DNA of 51,416 nt from Aphanomyces cochlioides (taxonomy: Eukaryota > Oomycota > Saprolegniomycetes > Saprolegniales > Verrucalvaceae). How positions within the stretch are numbered: the stretch's first letter is position 1; every line of letters begins with the position of its first letter. The notes under the pieces are model-generated. The model did not search any database and was not told the DNA's origin. It saw only the letters and a program-made list of their open reading frames with translations. The translations under genes and the position numbers were made by a program. This document shows, piece by piece, positions 1-11,077 of this stretch. Location of the stretch: positions 1-51,416 of the forward strand of contig JAHQRK010000065.1 in NCBI GenBank assembly GCA_019828595.1, written 5' to 3'.

Positions 1-27
1 GCGTTATCAAATTGCAAGACAACGCGG

Positions 28-1372
28 ATGTTCTCCACTGTGTCGTACGGGTTTCAAGATGTTGCTGCTGGCGAATTGATTGAAAAAGTCGACGCGACAG
101 AAATCCAAGTCCTCGATGGCAAAGTCGTCTTTACAATCGCATCTGAGCGACTTGGCGATCTTCGCAACCTGCGTAGTGTTGAAAAGTTGTTTGTTCTCAT
201 CGGTCGATTTAACAAATTGTCCACTGAGCGGTTTGTTCCCCAGCCACATCGTCATTGAGTCTTATCGCAGCGTCGTAGGGAAAATTTGCGCCGCCAACTC
301 GAATGTATGCTGCCAACCATGCTGTCAACGCCGTACTGGAGTCATGTCCAGTCGACATGGCAGCAATTCCACAAGCGCACAGCGCCGGCCAAGTCATTCC
401 GCGTCACGACCAAGATCACAGGCACTGTTGACGGGATTGAAACCCGCGATGCATCGCAATCGCTTGCGGCTGGTTTGTCGACAAAATTTCAACTCGAACC
501 AGAGCTCAAAGTAGGAAAAGGATCAAGTCCTGAAGGATTCTGACTCGGTCGTAGGACTTTGATGTGGAAGTATTTGGTCATCTCCAGTACACAGCCACAG
601 AGGGATCGCTCTTGCTGGGCTTGACGCTCGTCCAGAAAACCATGGCCTATGTTGACTTGGGCAAACACGTCGGGAATGGCTTGAGTGAAACAGGACGGCT
701 GCTGTCCACCACCACGTTGCGGCCCACGATTGCATACAATTTGACGCGGATTGCGCACATTGAGCCAGGACACATTGTTGTGGATCCCATGTGTGGCTGT
801 GGAACCATTCCTGAAGTTGCAGCGCGGTACAACCACGTTTTCTGCATTGCTGGTACATATTTCTGTCGACGTCGTCACGCAATTTGCTGGCATAATTCCT
901 AGGCGACTTTGCTCCGGCGGCGATTGAACGCTCGGCTTTTAATTTGAACAAACTCGACAAGAAGAATATCCTAATCGATGTCGTGCAATGGGACGCTCGA
1001 CGACTGCCGCTGCGATCCCATTTAGTCGATACGTTGGTCATAGACATGCCGTTTGGAAAGCGGATGGGATCCCATGCCAAGAACAATCTCATCTACCCCG
1101 AGGTACTATCAAGAGACTCGACTTGGCCATGACGTCGATGGAATCTAGATTTTGGGTGAATTCGCACGAGTCACGACGAAAGGCTCTGGCAACGCCGTGC
1201 TGCTCACGACCGAGAAGGAATTGACCCAGCGACAATTGCAAAAGCATCCAACGTGTATTGGAACCCCCAACGTTCGTCTTTGTTATTCTTTGTGCTAGGG
1301 GTTGTCCACCGCCAGAATACAGTTAGCGTCGGCGGCTTAGATGCCAAGTGCTATCATCTAACATATCTCTGA
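28..1372 (+). CDS. THUMPD3: THUMPD3-like tRNA (guanine-N2)-methyltransferase, 6 exons
   Basis: Predicted to methylate guanine N2 in tRNA using S-adenosylmethionine, as THUMPD3/Trm14-type enzymes do. I read exons 28-230, 279-510, 555-852, 903-1102, 1149-1254 and 1299-1372. All introns are GT-AG, 44-50 bp, and the joined length is 1113 nt (370 aa) in frame. The N-terminus has the family opening (GFQDVAAGELIEK, LRSVEKLFVLIG). A THUMP-like stretch follows (FRVTTKITG, DFDVEVFGHLQ). The SAM-binding motif is VVDPMCGCGTIPEVAA, and the catalytic-loop equivalent is IDMPFGKRMGS, matching the DMPFGKR signature of THUMPD3. The C-terminus ends VGGLDAKCYHLTYL. The frame is still open at the left edge, so the true start may lie upstream of 28; the protein is shorter than animal homologues. 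Intron positions are my own splice inference; the family call is firm. Confidence 0.85.
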
Positions 1373-1585
1373 ATACAACGGCACATTGTCCAGTTTCAAG
1401 TCCATACTTCGCGCTGCTGTCGATGAATTATTCATCCACACGAGGGACTCAGTGAGTGTAGGAACTTATTGACGACGCTGCCAAGGAAGGAGCAGTGTAG
1501 AATTCAAAAGACAACAATGCTAGATTACATTTATGGACCATGCCGAGTAGACGTTGACCGTGTTAGAAGCAGAGCAACTCTCTCC

Positions 1586-3646
1586 TCACCACATAACCAC
1601 TAGGAGAGCGAAGACTTGGAAGCTCTTTGAGATGAGGGCCGGTGAAGTATTTGTTGGGGTAGCAGCAGTGGTCGTTGGGTTTGGAGCTCCTGAAAGGGTT
1701 GAAAGAGGAGCAGTTGTCGATGGAGTCGCAGGAACAGGAGGTAACGATGGACTATCTGGCCCCCAGACGTTGTCAGCAGTTCCGAATATTTTGATGGCGT
1801 CTTCTGGATCCGTGACGTTGGAGAAGTTGATTTTTTGCACTTTGGCAATGCACGACGCGTCCAACGATTCAACATTTCCACGGTTGTGCAGGTATTGATA
1901 AAAGATTTCATTTGCGCAGTCCACCTTGGGCTTATCACGAGTCAGTATTCCGTCGTTGGACTCAACTTACATTGTCTTCCAATGGTGCAGTGCCGAGAGT
2001 TCCATGGCCACCGTAGGGAAACTGCAAGAGCAGTTTATTCGATCCTTGCATGGTTTCATACTGGTCCTTGGCGTACTTGTGCGGCGTTGCGGGGTCCAAG
2101 AGGCCACTGAGCAGCAAGACACTCGAGTCTGGTGGAATCGCCGCAGACTTGTTCCAGTACTGGTCGCGTTTGTACACGAACCCAGCCCCGTCGTAGGTTG
2201 GATAGCCTTTGCAAACGGGGTCGGTATTGTCGCGATAAATGCAGAATTCCTTGAATTGCGACGCGAGACCGCGGGTGTCCTTGGAACCAAAAAGAGCTGC
2301 TTTCGATTGCGCGGCCATCATGTCGATTGTCGGCGACGGAAGCTCCCACAGCTCGTTGTAGACAATGTTGTTGTACAGCACGTCGGAATACCCTTCGTCT
2401 TTGAGGTAGGCGCCTTTGAATCTGCGGCGACTTGTTAATTTGGTCGAGATCTTGCTAAACATCGCGATGTCGTCTTTGCTGCATCGATGTATCCGATAAA
2501 TATATGGTGCAATGAGCGACCATTGTTCCTTGGAACCCAGCATGTTGTACAAATTGCCCCCGACGTATTCTAAAGCTGTAGCGACCCCTGCAGCTTTTGC
2601 CTTGGTGTTGAGGACGCTCCAGCAAGGGCTCGTCGTTGCATTGAGCGCAGCGTACACGTCCAAGAGAGTCTTCTTGGCGCTGGGGCCAAGCCTGGCCGAA
2701 CAGTATGCATCATTGTCGCAGTAGGTCAAGAATTGATCAGCTACATCTCACTCTTAGACAAGGATTTAACGTCGACAGCTTGCCTGCATCCCCGACGTCA
2801 CGATCCCAGTTCGAGTAGTATGGCGCATCCTTTGTCACGTCGAATTCTTCTGACTGGACGCTGTCAAGGATGTAGCCTTTCACGGCTGGTGGCGCCAAGT
2901 GCATCAACCTCTCGACGGTGTACGTGCCGTAGCTCACACCGTAGACAAAAACATCGGAGGATGTGAAGAGGGGGCTGTTGATAACCCCTGCGATGTCCAA
3001 TGCCGCGCTGGTAACTGAAAAGCTCTGAGGCGCGACGGAACCTAGCCGGCCCTTTCGTCACAAATGCACAAGATGGAGCTGTTTTACCGTATTGAGTCTT
3101 GAGACTTGCAAGGCAGTAGGCCAAATTCTGCTGGTCGTTGAGTTTGGAATTCGTCGGGGACATGCGAGGATCGTGCTTCTGCCTGTGCCTCGATTGTCAA
3201 TCGTATAGACGCTGAGCGTTTGATTGAATGCATTGTAAGCATCAAGGAGTCCTGGCTCCACTATGAGGCATACAAAAGATGAGGAAGTTCCAATCGATGG
3301 TCGACGTACGGCCAGGGGAACCATATCCAGGTCCGCCTTGGACCATCCACAAGGCTCGAGAGATTTTATCCGCGGGTTGCTTGGTTGCCAAGAGCCGTTT
3401 GACAAAGACGACGATCGTTCTGTTGGAATCACACACGCTTGGATAACAAAGCGGCATGGCTACGTCAGCACACTGAGCTTTGATCGCATTCGGATCGTCA
3501 TGGGCTTTGTCCTCGGCGGTGTAGAACGAACAGGAGTACCAATTGAAAACTAGCGACGTGGTCGATTCCACTGCTGTCGCTGTGGCCACCAAGTGAGCCA
3601 CAAGCAACGACAGAACAGCACAACGTCGTCGTCTGACCATGCTCAT
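1586..3646 (-). CDS. Secreted S33-family serine peptidase (tripeptidyl aminopeptidase-like), copy 1
   Basis: An alpha/beta-hydrolase of the S33 (TAP-like) family, predicted to remove short peptides from N-termini at the cell surface. Exons on the minus strand are 3646-3310, 3260-3088, 3041-2784, 2740-1971 and 1930-1586. It opens with a signal peptide (MSMVRRRRC then a hydrophobic run ending ATAVES). The oxyanion region is WMVQGGPGY, and the nucleophile elbow is GVSYGTYTVERL. The C-terminal TAP domain has LSGLLDPATPHKYA (acid) and FPYGGHGT (histidine). A Ser/Thr/Pro-rich stalk and terminal hydrophobic segment (FQVFALLVVMW) suggest a GPI anchor. One base seems missing in the C-run at 3156-3159: exon sum is 1883 nt, and one extra base gives 1884 and joins the two frames. 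The intron at 2741-2783 begins GC, not GT. It lies head to head with a paralogue at 4659. Confidence 0.82.
2741..2783 (-). other. GC-AG intron in S33 peptidase copy 1
   Basis: The exon ends GATGCAG and the intron opens GCAAGC and closes GATGTAG. The splice joins DVGDA to ADQFLTYCDND. The paralogue at 4659-6700 has an ordinary GT-AG intron (5479-5525) at the same codon and phase, which supports this as a real GC-donor intron. Confidence 0.65.
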
Positions 3647-4658
3647 TGTCGTACGATGACTTGAAGATGATTGTGTCGTGGCAAGTACAAGTACTCAGTA
3701 GTACTTTTCACGTTTTTAGCGTTTTAATTCCAACCAACAAATCGTCAAAGCCCCACTAGTTTCGATTCCTTCTAAACCAGTGCTGTCTCTGCCTTGGCTC
3801 ATTGTAGTGGATGCATCTGCGATCCAGAATGCCTCCATTTCACGTGGCGGTGGACACGGATGGCATATGGAGAACTTGAACGTTCAGATTGCACTGCCAA
3901 GTTTTCCTCCACATTGCCTTTTCCCATACAATAATTGGCAGAAAATTAGACCAAGCTGAAACTCACTAAAATCCTGTTTAAATCCATTTATCTAATATTT
4001 GAACTTTCCAACGTTATGCTTTATGACAAGCTAATTCTTAAAAGGGTTTTAATTCAAATATAGCTACTTTTATTAATAAATATCTTATTATAACCTATAA
4101 GTACAAATTGTATAATATTTAAGAGTTACAATAGTAATGTATCACTCGCATTATTCCTGCGAAGTGCGCAGTGGACATTGCTTTGGGAATTCCAAGCCTT
4201 CTCAACTCCTTCGCATGGAAGATACTGACGGAAAACCACCAATGCTTGGGCCGGCGTGGTTGTCTTGGTCGCCAAGTCCCATCAGGCAGAAGATTCTGTA
4301 GCGGAGACATTTTTGTCACCCGGCAATCCGAAGCAGAACGAGATAACAATCGCATTGAGTTGCTCGTTGAAAACCCATTGAGTGTCATACGATGGACTTT
4401 GAGTAGAATAAGAGTTTTCAGCGACTGATATGGAATGGAGCAGACTTCCTTGGAAAGGTTGAAAAGAATCTCGGGACGAGCAATTTTCTCCATGCCGAAA
4501 CCGTCCAAGAGTCGTCAGTTTGTCACAAAAAGTGCACTTTGACGCGAAGTTTTTTAAATTTAACATGTTAAAGTGTGAGTTACAAACTTCTCTCCTCGGT
4601 CACAACCACTGGGGAGAGAGATGTCCCCGGCTTATTTGTCGATTTGCCCGCTGCTCCC
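3647..4658. other. Divergent intergenic region between the two S33 peptidase genes
   Basis: About 1 kb between two start codons, so it should contain both promoters. It is AT-rich around 3950-4130, where poly-A/T tracts dominate. Overlapping open frames on both strands at 4119-4566 resemble no family I know and lack a partner in the paralogue, so I do not call them genes. A short palindromic AGTACTcagtAGTACT-like motif lies near 3690. Confidence 0.5.
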
Positions 4659-6700
4659 ATGCGTGTTTGTGTGCTCGTTGCAGCGCTGGCTGGTGCAGCT
4701 CAAGCCGCCTCGTCGACATTGTGGTATAGCTGCCCCATCTTGACGATTGGAAGCGGTGAAGTACCCTCGTCCAAGAACCCGCTGGTCCAATGTGCTGACA
4801 TCCAAGTCCCGTTGTGTCACACTGGAGTCTGCTCCAGCACAAAATTCATCACAGTGTTTGTGAAACGTATTCCAGCTTCGGCCACAGCGTCAGCAGCATT
4901 GTCCGCCCCGCGAGCCATGTGGATGCTCCAAGGTGGTCCAGGTGAATCGTCGGTCAACAGTACGTCCTCTCCACAGCAGGAAGAATCTTAGCCGCGGCTT
5001 TTCTAGTGGAAGGACTCATGGCTGATGCCTACATCAATGCCAATCGCGCCGTGTCCATCTACACCATGGATCACCGTGGCACAGGTCGCAGTGCTCCTAT
5101 TTCATGCGCAGAAGACAACGATCCATACTCGCCCCAAATGACTATCCGGTGTATCCAGAGCACCAAGGCGAAATACGGTATCGCTGTCGCATTCAACCCA
5201 TTGCTAAGTGCATGATGCTCTAGGGGATGTCGCCCCGCAGGCTTTCTCGGTCACCAGTGCAGCCAACGACTTGGCCTATGTAATTCAAAATGAATTGGCC
5301 GGCACGGATGTCTTTGTGTATGGTCTTAGCTACGGCACGTACTTGGTTGAACGCCTCATGCACATTGCTCCCAAGGGCGTCAAGGGCTACATCCTCGACA
5401 GTATTCAATCGGAGCAGTTTTACACGACGAAGGACGCTCCTTTTTACTCCAACTGGGACAGAGATGTCGGTGGCACAGGTACTTCTATCGGCCATCAGTT
5501 GAAAGTTTACCGGATTTCGTTGTAGCCGAGACTTTCTTCTCCTACTGCGACAAAGACGATTTGTGTGCGTCCAAGGTTGGTCCAAGCTCGAAGGCGTACT
5601 TGAAAGCCGTCTACGCGGCATTGGACGCTGGTACCAACGCCTGCGGCACCATGATCAAGACGGCAGCTCCTGAATATGGCAACAAACCATCGTGGCTTGT
5701 CAACAACTTCCTTTACACCTTTTTAAAAAACGCCAACCGCCGCAACTTGATTCCTGCTGTCATGTTTCGCCTCAACCGATGCAATTCCGCGGATAAAGCC
5801 ATGGTGACCAATGCGCTCAACTACATCCGCAATAGCACAAGCTCGAACTTGCTCATGACAGACTTCAGTGATGGGGCCGACAATTCGAGCGTCGCACGCG
5901 TCGCGTACCTCAACAGCGAAGGCCGATCGACCGTCGTGTATAAGAACATCGTCCTGAGTGAAATTTGGCAACGCCCGACGCCGTCCGTGGCGCAAATGAC
6001 CCAGTGGTACGAAGATGCTCTCATGGCTGCGATGAATCCACTCCAACAACCTCAAGACTTGCAGGACACTTGCATCTACCTCGGTGGCGACGATCCAATC
6101 TGTGCCAACTTCACAACTTCCGCGTCGGTGAGCTTCAATTATCCCCGCGATGCGTACTGGAACAAGACCGCGGCTATCCCCACTGGAGCGAGTGTGCTCA
6201 TGTTCACGGGCAAATTGGACCCAGCGACGCCGCCCAAGTACGCCCGTGATGAGAAGGAAACGATGGCTGGCACCAACAAAGCCTTGTTTGAGTTTGACTA
6301 CTCCCCACACGTCATAGTGAGCAACACGCCTTACGACGGCGGTGACTGCGGCGCCAACATCTTGGCATCCTACGTGACTGCCAATGGCGACCTGTCCCAA
6401 GTCAAGTCGGACTGCATTGCCCAAGTGTACAAGCTCAACTTTACGACCGTCATGGACACCAAGTTTGCTCGCACGTTGTTCGGAACGTCGAGCGATATTT
6501 GGGGAGGTGCGGCCGGCTCTGACCCAGTTTTGAACGCCCCCAAGACGACCGGTTCCTCCTCAGGCTCTTCGTCTGGTAGCAAGACACCTTCTCCAAGTGG
6601 CGGTCTCTCCCCTTCGCCAGCTGCGTCATCATCGTCTGCATTGGTCATGTCAATCGTTTGCGTGGCTGCAGTCGTCGTATCGTCGCTGATCGAGTCTTAG
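4659..6700 (+). CDS. Secreted S33-family serine peptidase (tripeptidyl aminopeptidase-like), copy 2
   Basis: Paralogue of the gene at 1586-3646, transcribed away from it. Exons are 4659-4959, 5007-5177, 5224-5478 and 5526-6700; the joined length is 1902 nt, 633 aa, with no break. I chose the ATG at 4659 because it starts a clean signal peptide (MRVCVLVAALAGAAQA). Motifs in order: WMLQGGPGES, DHRGTGRS, nucleophile elbow GLSYGTYLVERL (Ser in G-x-S-Y-G), TAP-domain acid region FTGKLDPATPPKYA, and a histidine in FDYSPHV where copy 1 has GGHGT. The C-terminus has a Ser/Gly/Pro-rich stalk and hydrophobic tail (LVMSIVCVAAVVVSSL), consistent with a GPI signal. The first three introns match copy 1 in place and phase. 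Copy 1 has one more, at 1931-1970, that is absent here. Likely role: extracellular peptide digestion. Confidence 0.88.
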
Positions 6701-6920
6701 ATGAACAATATTCAATGGCTATCTTCTCTGTGCTTCCTCTGGGAGTGTCGTGTTGCTCGTAGCTTGTTTAAATGGTTCGATAGCTTCGTAAAGTTGACTA
6801 CAAGCTACACAGGCCTTTCCACAGGCCTTTCTAGGAGTACTCTGAAGTGTTGAATGCACAATGAAAGGTATATCATGAATTAATGCATTAGGGCCTGGTA
6901 GAAACTTCCATGGGGATGAA

Positions 6921-8782
6921 CTAGGCTGGATAAAAGACCAGCATGATGTCTGGATGAGCAAGTCGCCACGCAGCGACCATTTCATGATGAAGTGCTTGAT
7001 GCGTTCGTCCAAACGACACTGGATCCTAAGAATGCCATGAGTGTTTTCATGCTAGCTTCACTCCTCAACCTCAGCGAAGCAGACAAAAGCTGTCGCGACA
7101 GCGCTGTCAATGACACTGAGGGAATAATCGTCACGCCAAGTCCAAAGACAAAACCGATGACGGAAAAGAGATCTACAGGCGTAGTATGCTGCTTCCTCAC
7201 AAGAGGTTGAGCTTACATTTGGCTTCAGCAAACCCAGCGTTCTCTTGATCAATGGAAGTGTAGGCAAGGCCAAGCATGCAACAGATGAGACCTACGTCGT
7301 TCGACTTTGTCAGACGTATAGCTCATGGCGAGGTGCACCGCAAACGAGCGAGACGAAGGCAAGAGTTTGTCCGATCAAATCGTCATTCACGACAGCGGAT
7401 AAACCACGTTGTTTGAACAGTCCAAAGGCGCATTTGCCAGCTTGCGTGAAGCGAAAGCCATACATGGCCACGTAGATGAAGGCCCATCGATTGAAGTATT
7501 CGATGATCGACCGTAGCAAGCCAAGGATGCACCCAGCAATACACGCGGCGACACCGCCTTTCTGCTTGGATCCGTTCGCAAGCTACAAGTGGCGTCAATT
7601 ACAATGTTGTCAAGCAGTAATCTACAGCTTCAAGAACGCGAAGAATCGAAACAATCAAGGACCCCAAGCAAATCGAACCAAACGAAGTCGTCATTGCTCG
7701 ACGAAACGATCCTCTGATCACTCCTCTGGCGTCGCCAGCAGTCCACCATGTCGCGACCACTCCCGCCACCGTCGAGTGGAGCACATTTTTCATCACCTAT
7801 TTGGCGTAATTGATATTGGGTTTGCGGTTTGGAGCTTACTGTCATACCCCAATACAACGACAGGAGCATCAAGACGTACGCAACGACCTGTCCATTTCCA
7901 GAGCGTGATCCTTGGCAAGTCTTGTAGGCCATCGATGGATTGAGAAGGTCACAATCATTGGACTGGCAGTCTGAATTGTAGCTGCAGCTGAATCCGCTTG
8001 GATAGCCCGCTGGGTTGGGCACTGACGATGCCAATAGCACCACCACACCGATAAAGGCCACACACCTGGAAGAGGTTATTGCTTGAAACAAGACTTTGAG
8101 TACCAGATGAAGATCCAAATCACTTGAAAGGCCACCATGATGAAAGCCAAGGGAAAAATGGACCAGTGGTCCTTCACAGCCGCCGCCGCAACATGTAGAT
8201 TGGCCGCGGCAAATGGAATACGAGAACGCACCATTCGAATGTAGCTAACCAAGACGTAAAAATCAAAAGAGGTTGAGATCCGACGCACCACAAACTTAAC
8301 ACAGCAAGCAGGATAAAGATTACCGTTAAGATAGCAACTTGAGTCACGACAGCAACCACCGCTAACACTATGAAAAGCGTGACGTTGGCCCTGTTTCACA
8401 CACCGTAAGCTACAATATAGTCTCGACTGCCATACCATAAGACAAACGAGATGGCCCTTCTTGCGAAAGCGACGACAAAATTGATGAGGGCACATGCCAC
8501 AAGCGACGCCACGACAGCCATGCATCCAGTAAACGCCATGATCGTGGCTTGAATGTTGGAAACCTCCGAGTCGATTGCACTCAAATCACTCAGGTCTTTA
8601 AGAAGAGGCACACCTAGCCAGGCCATGACAAGTATGATTGCAATCAAGTGCGCAATAAAGAGAATCGCAAATGGGACATCTTTCCACGCATTTGCATTCG
8701 CGGGGGGGTCAGGCTTGATTACTTGAACGTCAGTCGTTGGCGCAGGGTACGCGACTTCAGCACCCACTGGGACACGGCCCAT
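6921..8782 (-). CDS. Choline transporter-like protein (CTL/SLC44/Pns1 family), copy 1
   Basis: Multi-pass plasma-membrane protein of the CTL family; animal members carry choline, while the fungal Pns1 substrate is unclear. Nine minus-strand exons: 8782-8436, 8390-8289, 8244-8104, 8065-7840, 7796-7626, 7582-7339, 7291-7217, 7172-7070, 7025-6921. The start ATG at 8782 gives MGRVPVGAEVAYP. Recognisable pieces are WKDVPFAILFIAHLIAIIL (first membrane helix), a Cys-bearing loop FSCSYNSDCQSNDCD, the family core YFNRWAFIYVAMYGF with FTQAGK, and the C-terminal CFAEDP...ALHHEM with ending DIMLVFYPA. Exon sum is 1514 nt. Comparison with copy 2 places one missing C in the run at 7120-7122, giving 1515 nt (504 aa). 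Exons 2-7 and 9 have exactly the same lengths as copy 2. Confidence 0.85.
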
Positions 8783-9022
8783 TTCCCCTCGATTTATGAT
8801 GGGAAAATGGCTGACCAAGCTAATTTTACTCGACTCTGACCAAGATGGCCGCCGATGATGGCAGTTCTACTTTTAGACTGCTGATGTGAACAATATATTG
8901 CTACAATAGAAGTATATTGTGTTATTTTCAACATACAAATAACAAGATGTTTCATTTTAAACAATATATTGTTACATACACTCTAAATTGTGAGCGGGGT
9001 GAAAAATGTATCTATTTTTCCA

Positions 9023-9840
9023 AATCTATTCGAAATCTATAGCCAATCAGAATCGAGTATTTGTACAAAAACACACACAAAACACACATTCAAAACGTTA
9101 CTTTATTGAATGTACTTTCATGTTACACTTGAACTCACTATACCTGAATAGTATTTGAGAATATTTCAATTTTTTGTCAAAAATACAAATTTCAGTGAAA
9201 AAGACAATATTGTCTTTTTCATCCAAATTTACAGTTTTGATCAAAATCGACGAAATTTGTGTGATCAATCTACCGTATTTCCCGTAAGGTTGTCACCACG
9301 AATGATTTTCGAAAATGGTGACAAGTCCAAAGGAAATCAGATATCAAAACGAGGTACATTTGATTGGGTAAAAATTAGACTTATTTACCAATCATATTAT
9401 TATCATGAACAAGTCGCAGTCGTATGTCAACTTTACGAGTGGCTGACTCCAGTTTGGGAGAATGAAAACCTGCAACGCTCATTTGGGTCCAGGTTTGCCG
9501 ACTGCAACGCATGAACACGACAAATTTATGACCCTGGTATCTAATTGAGCCATTGCATTTCTTCCAATAAGATCTGACTGGTGACAACTCAAGGGGAACT
9601 CCGAAAAATTTCATCAGATTGTATTATAAATGTATACTATAAATTTGTATGAATCATTTAAATAATTATATCAGTGGTGACAACTCAATGGGAAAAAATA
9701 GTGGTGACAACCTTACAGGAAATACGGTAGCAATGGTGAATTTAATTATAATCTGAATTAATGTGTGTGTGTTGGTGTGTTTTGTGTGTGTTTTAAACAA
9801 ACTCTGGACTCTGATTGGCTGGTTCGATTTTGTGATTGAT
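9023..9840. repeat. Outer imperfect inverted repeat enclosing the 461-bp element
   Basis: The left arm (about 9023-9095) carries AGCCAATCAGAATCGA followed by an A/C-rich AAAACACACACAAAACACAC stretch. The right arm (about 9755-9840) is the imperfect reverse complement (GTGTGT-rich tract, then CTGATTGGCT). A third copy of the same CCAATCAGAATCGA plus ACACAC-rich module, in the left-arm orientation, lies near 13174-13235. Confidence 0.4.
9270..9730. repeat. 461-bp terminal-inverted-repeat element (MITE-like)
   Basis: The ends are inverted repeats of about 30 bp. The left end begins CTACCGTATTTCC and continues GTAAGGTTGTCACCAC; the right end is its reverse complement with about one mismatch. The element is flanked on both sides by CAAT (9266-9269 and 9731-9734), a candidate 4-bp target duplication. 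Inside, GGTGACAA followed by a purine-rich GGAA-type stretch recurs near 9316, 9580, 9672 and 9701. No coding capacity is seen; it looks like a non-autonomous DNA transposon of unknown superfamily. Confidence 0.6.
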
Positions 9841-10796
9841 TCAAAGTTTCAGCCTAGTTCGGAAATTTTGAATCAATCAGACAATATATATTTTCATTGC
9901 ACAATATATTTTGGACGCTACAATAAATTACTACGTTGTATTGTATTGTCTTCGGAATTTACAGTGTGGATTGCATGGCATATCTATTTTGTCTAATCCA
10001 AATTTAAAGTAGTTTCAATTGGCTATATATATGAAGGCGTACATCAATGTTGTGCGAGTTGTCAGAGTTCCCTCATCTCACGCTCATGCTTGTCGAGCTA
10101 CAACGAATTCTTGCACACCTGTGCTAGCAATTATGATGATAACTGACCAAATAAATTACGATGAATTTACTCCTATTTCTCTGAGTTTAACCACCAACGG
10201 AGCGATTACAGCATTTCTGAGGGGATGGACGAAGGGCGCAAAAGCTTTGCCGTCACATACGGCCTCGTGATACTCCGAAGTGTTTAAAACCCCGTAGAGA
10301 ACATAAATCACACATTTAAGGAGACAAGTTGATTGTTGATTCCTTTGTATCAGTCCTTTATTCGAGATTGCGTTGCTAAACTAAAACAAGTTACATGACC
10401 AGCACCAACTCTTCTACATGTATTGTGTCAATTAAAATGCTCAAAGATATTGTAGACATCTTTCTATATGTCTAGCAATCAACGTGTTCAGTTGTAGACT
10501 ACATATCGTCCCTCGACATGCAACGAGTGTACATGTGTGAACCTGTGAAGCAGTTGAATGTGACTTTCGAATGATGTGAGAACTAATTTAAGTTTACTGC
10601 GATTCTAGCCTTCCTCTGTCACACTGAACCCTGTTTCTTAGTTATGAGTGCCTGGTAAGGGAGTTTAGATTAGCTTTCAACTACGTGTTCCTTTGTGTTG
10701 CGCTGGGATAAATCATTGGGCGGGTTTCTGTATTTTATTAGCATTTGATTGGTCAATGAATCCACAGTGCAAACTGCTCTGTGATTTCCATTGAGA

Positions 10797-10822
10797 GGTC
10801 AGTATTTCGAGGTATGACTGTA
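10797..10822. repeat. Solo 26-bp copy of a pogo-like element end
   Basis: These 26 bases match 14549-14574 exactly, the right end of the pogo-like remnant, including the final CTG-TA. It may be the end of another, largely lost or very short related element. I could not find a convincing opposite end. Confidence 0.5.
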
Positions 10823-11077
10823 TATGCTGTTTTGAACATCAAATAGTATTAACCTCAATAGAAGGAAAATTGAGTTTGGCAATATTTTTTGTGAAAACTA
10901 TATGTTGGTCACTCACTGAGTTATTAATTCTGAGACAGAATACTCTCTATTGATATATGAGTGATTGGCCATTTCGACTTTAGAATTCTAAAAATAGTTT
11001 TACCATAAGATTATCAAGGACAATTGAAGAGAAAATACAACATTGAATGCCATTTTTCACATATATCTGGGAGGGAA

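Larger units (their letters stand above)
8783..11077. other. Divergent intergenic region between CTL genes, rich in inverted repeats
   Basis: About 2.3 kb, AT-rich, with no supportable gene. It contains a 461-bp terminal-inverted-repeat element (9270-9730), an outer imperfect inverted repeat whose arms lie near 9023-9095 and 9755-9840, and a 26-bp segment at 10797-10822 that recurs exactly at 14549-14574. Short open frames at 9155-9514 and 10019-10270 have no recognisable domain. Confidence 0.6.

Noticed and set aside
489..1092. Minus-strand frames of 134 and 189 aa across the methyltransferase exons
   Set aside because: They cross confirmed exons and introns of the THUMPD3-like gene and match no family.
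4119..4566. Overlapping frames between the S33 peptidases
   Set aside because: No recognisable domain, no splice logic, and nothing equivalent in paralogous flanks.
5723..6424. 233-aa open frame antisense to S33 peptidase copy 2
   Set aside because: It lies wholly opposite a well-supported exon with catalytic motifs and has no domain of its own. It is a by-product of codon bias.
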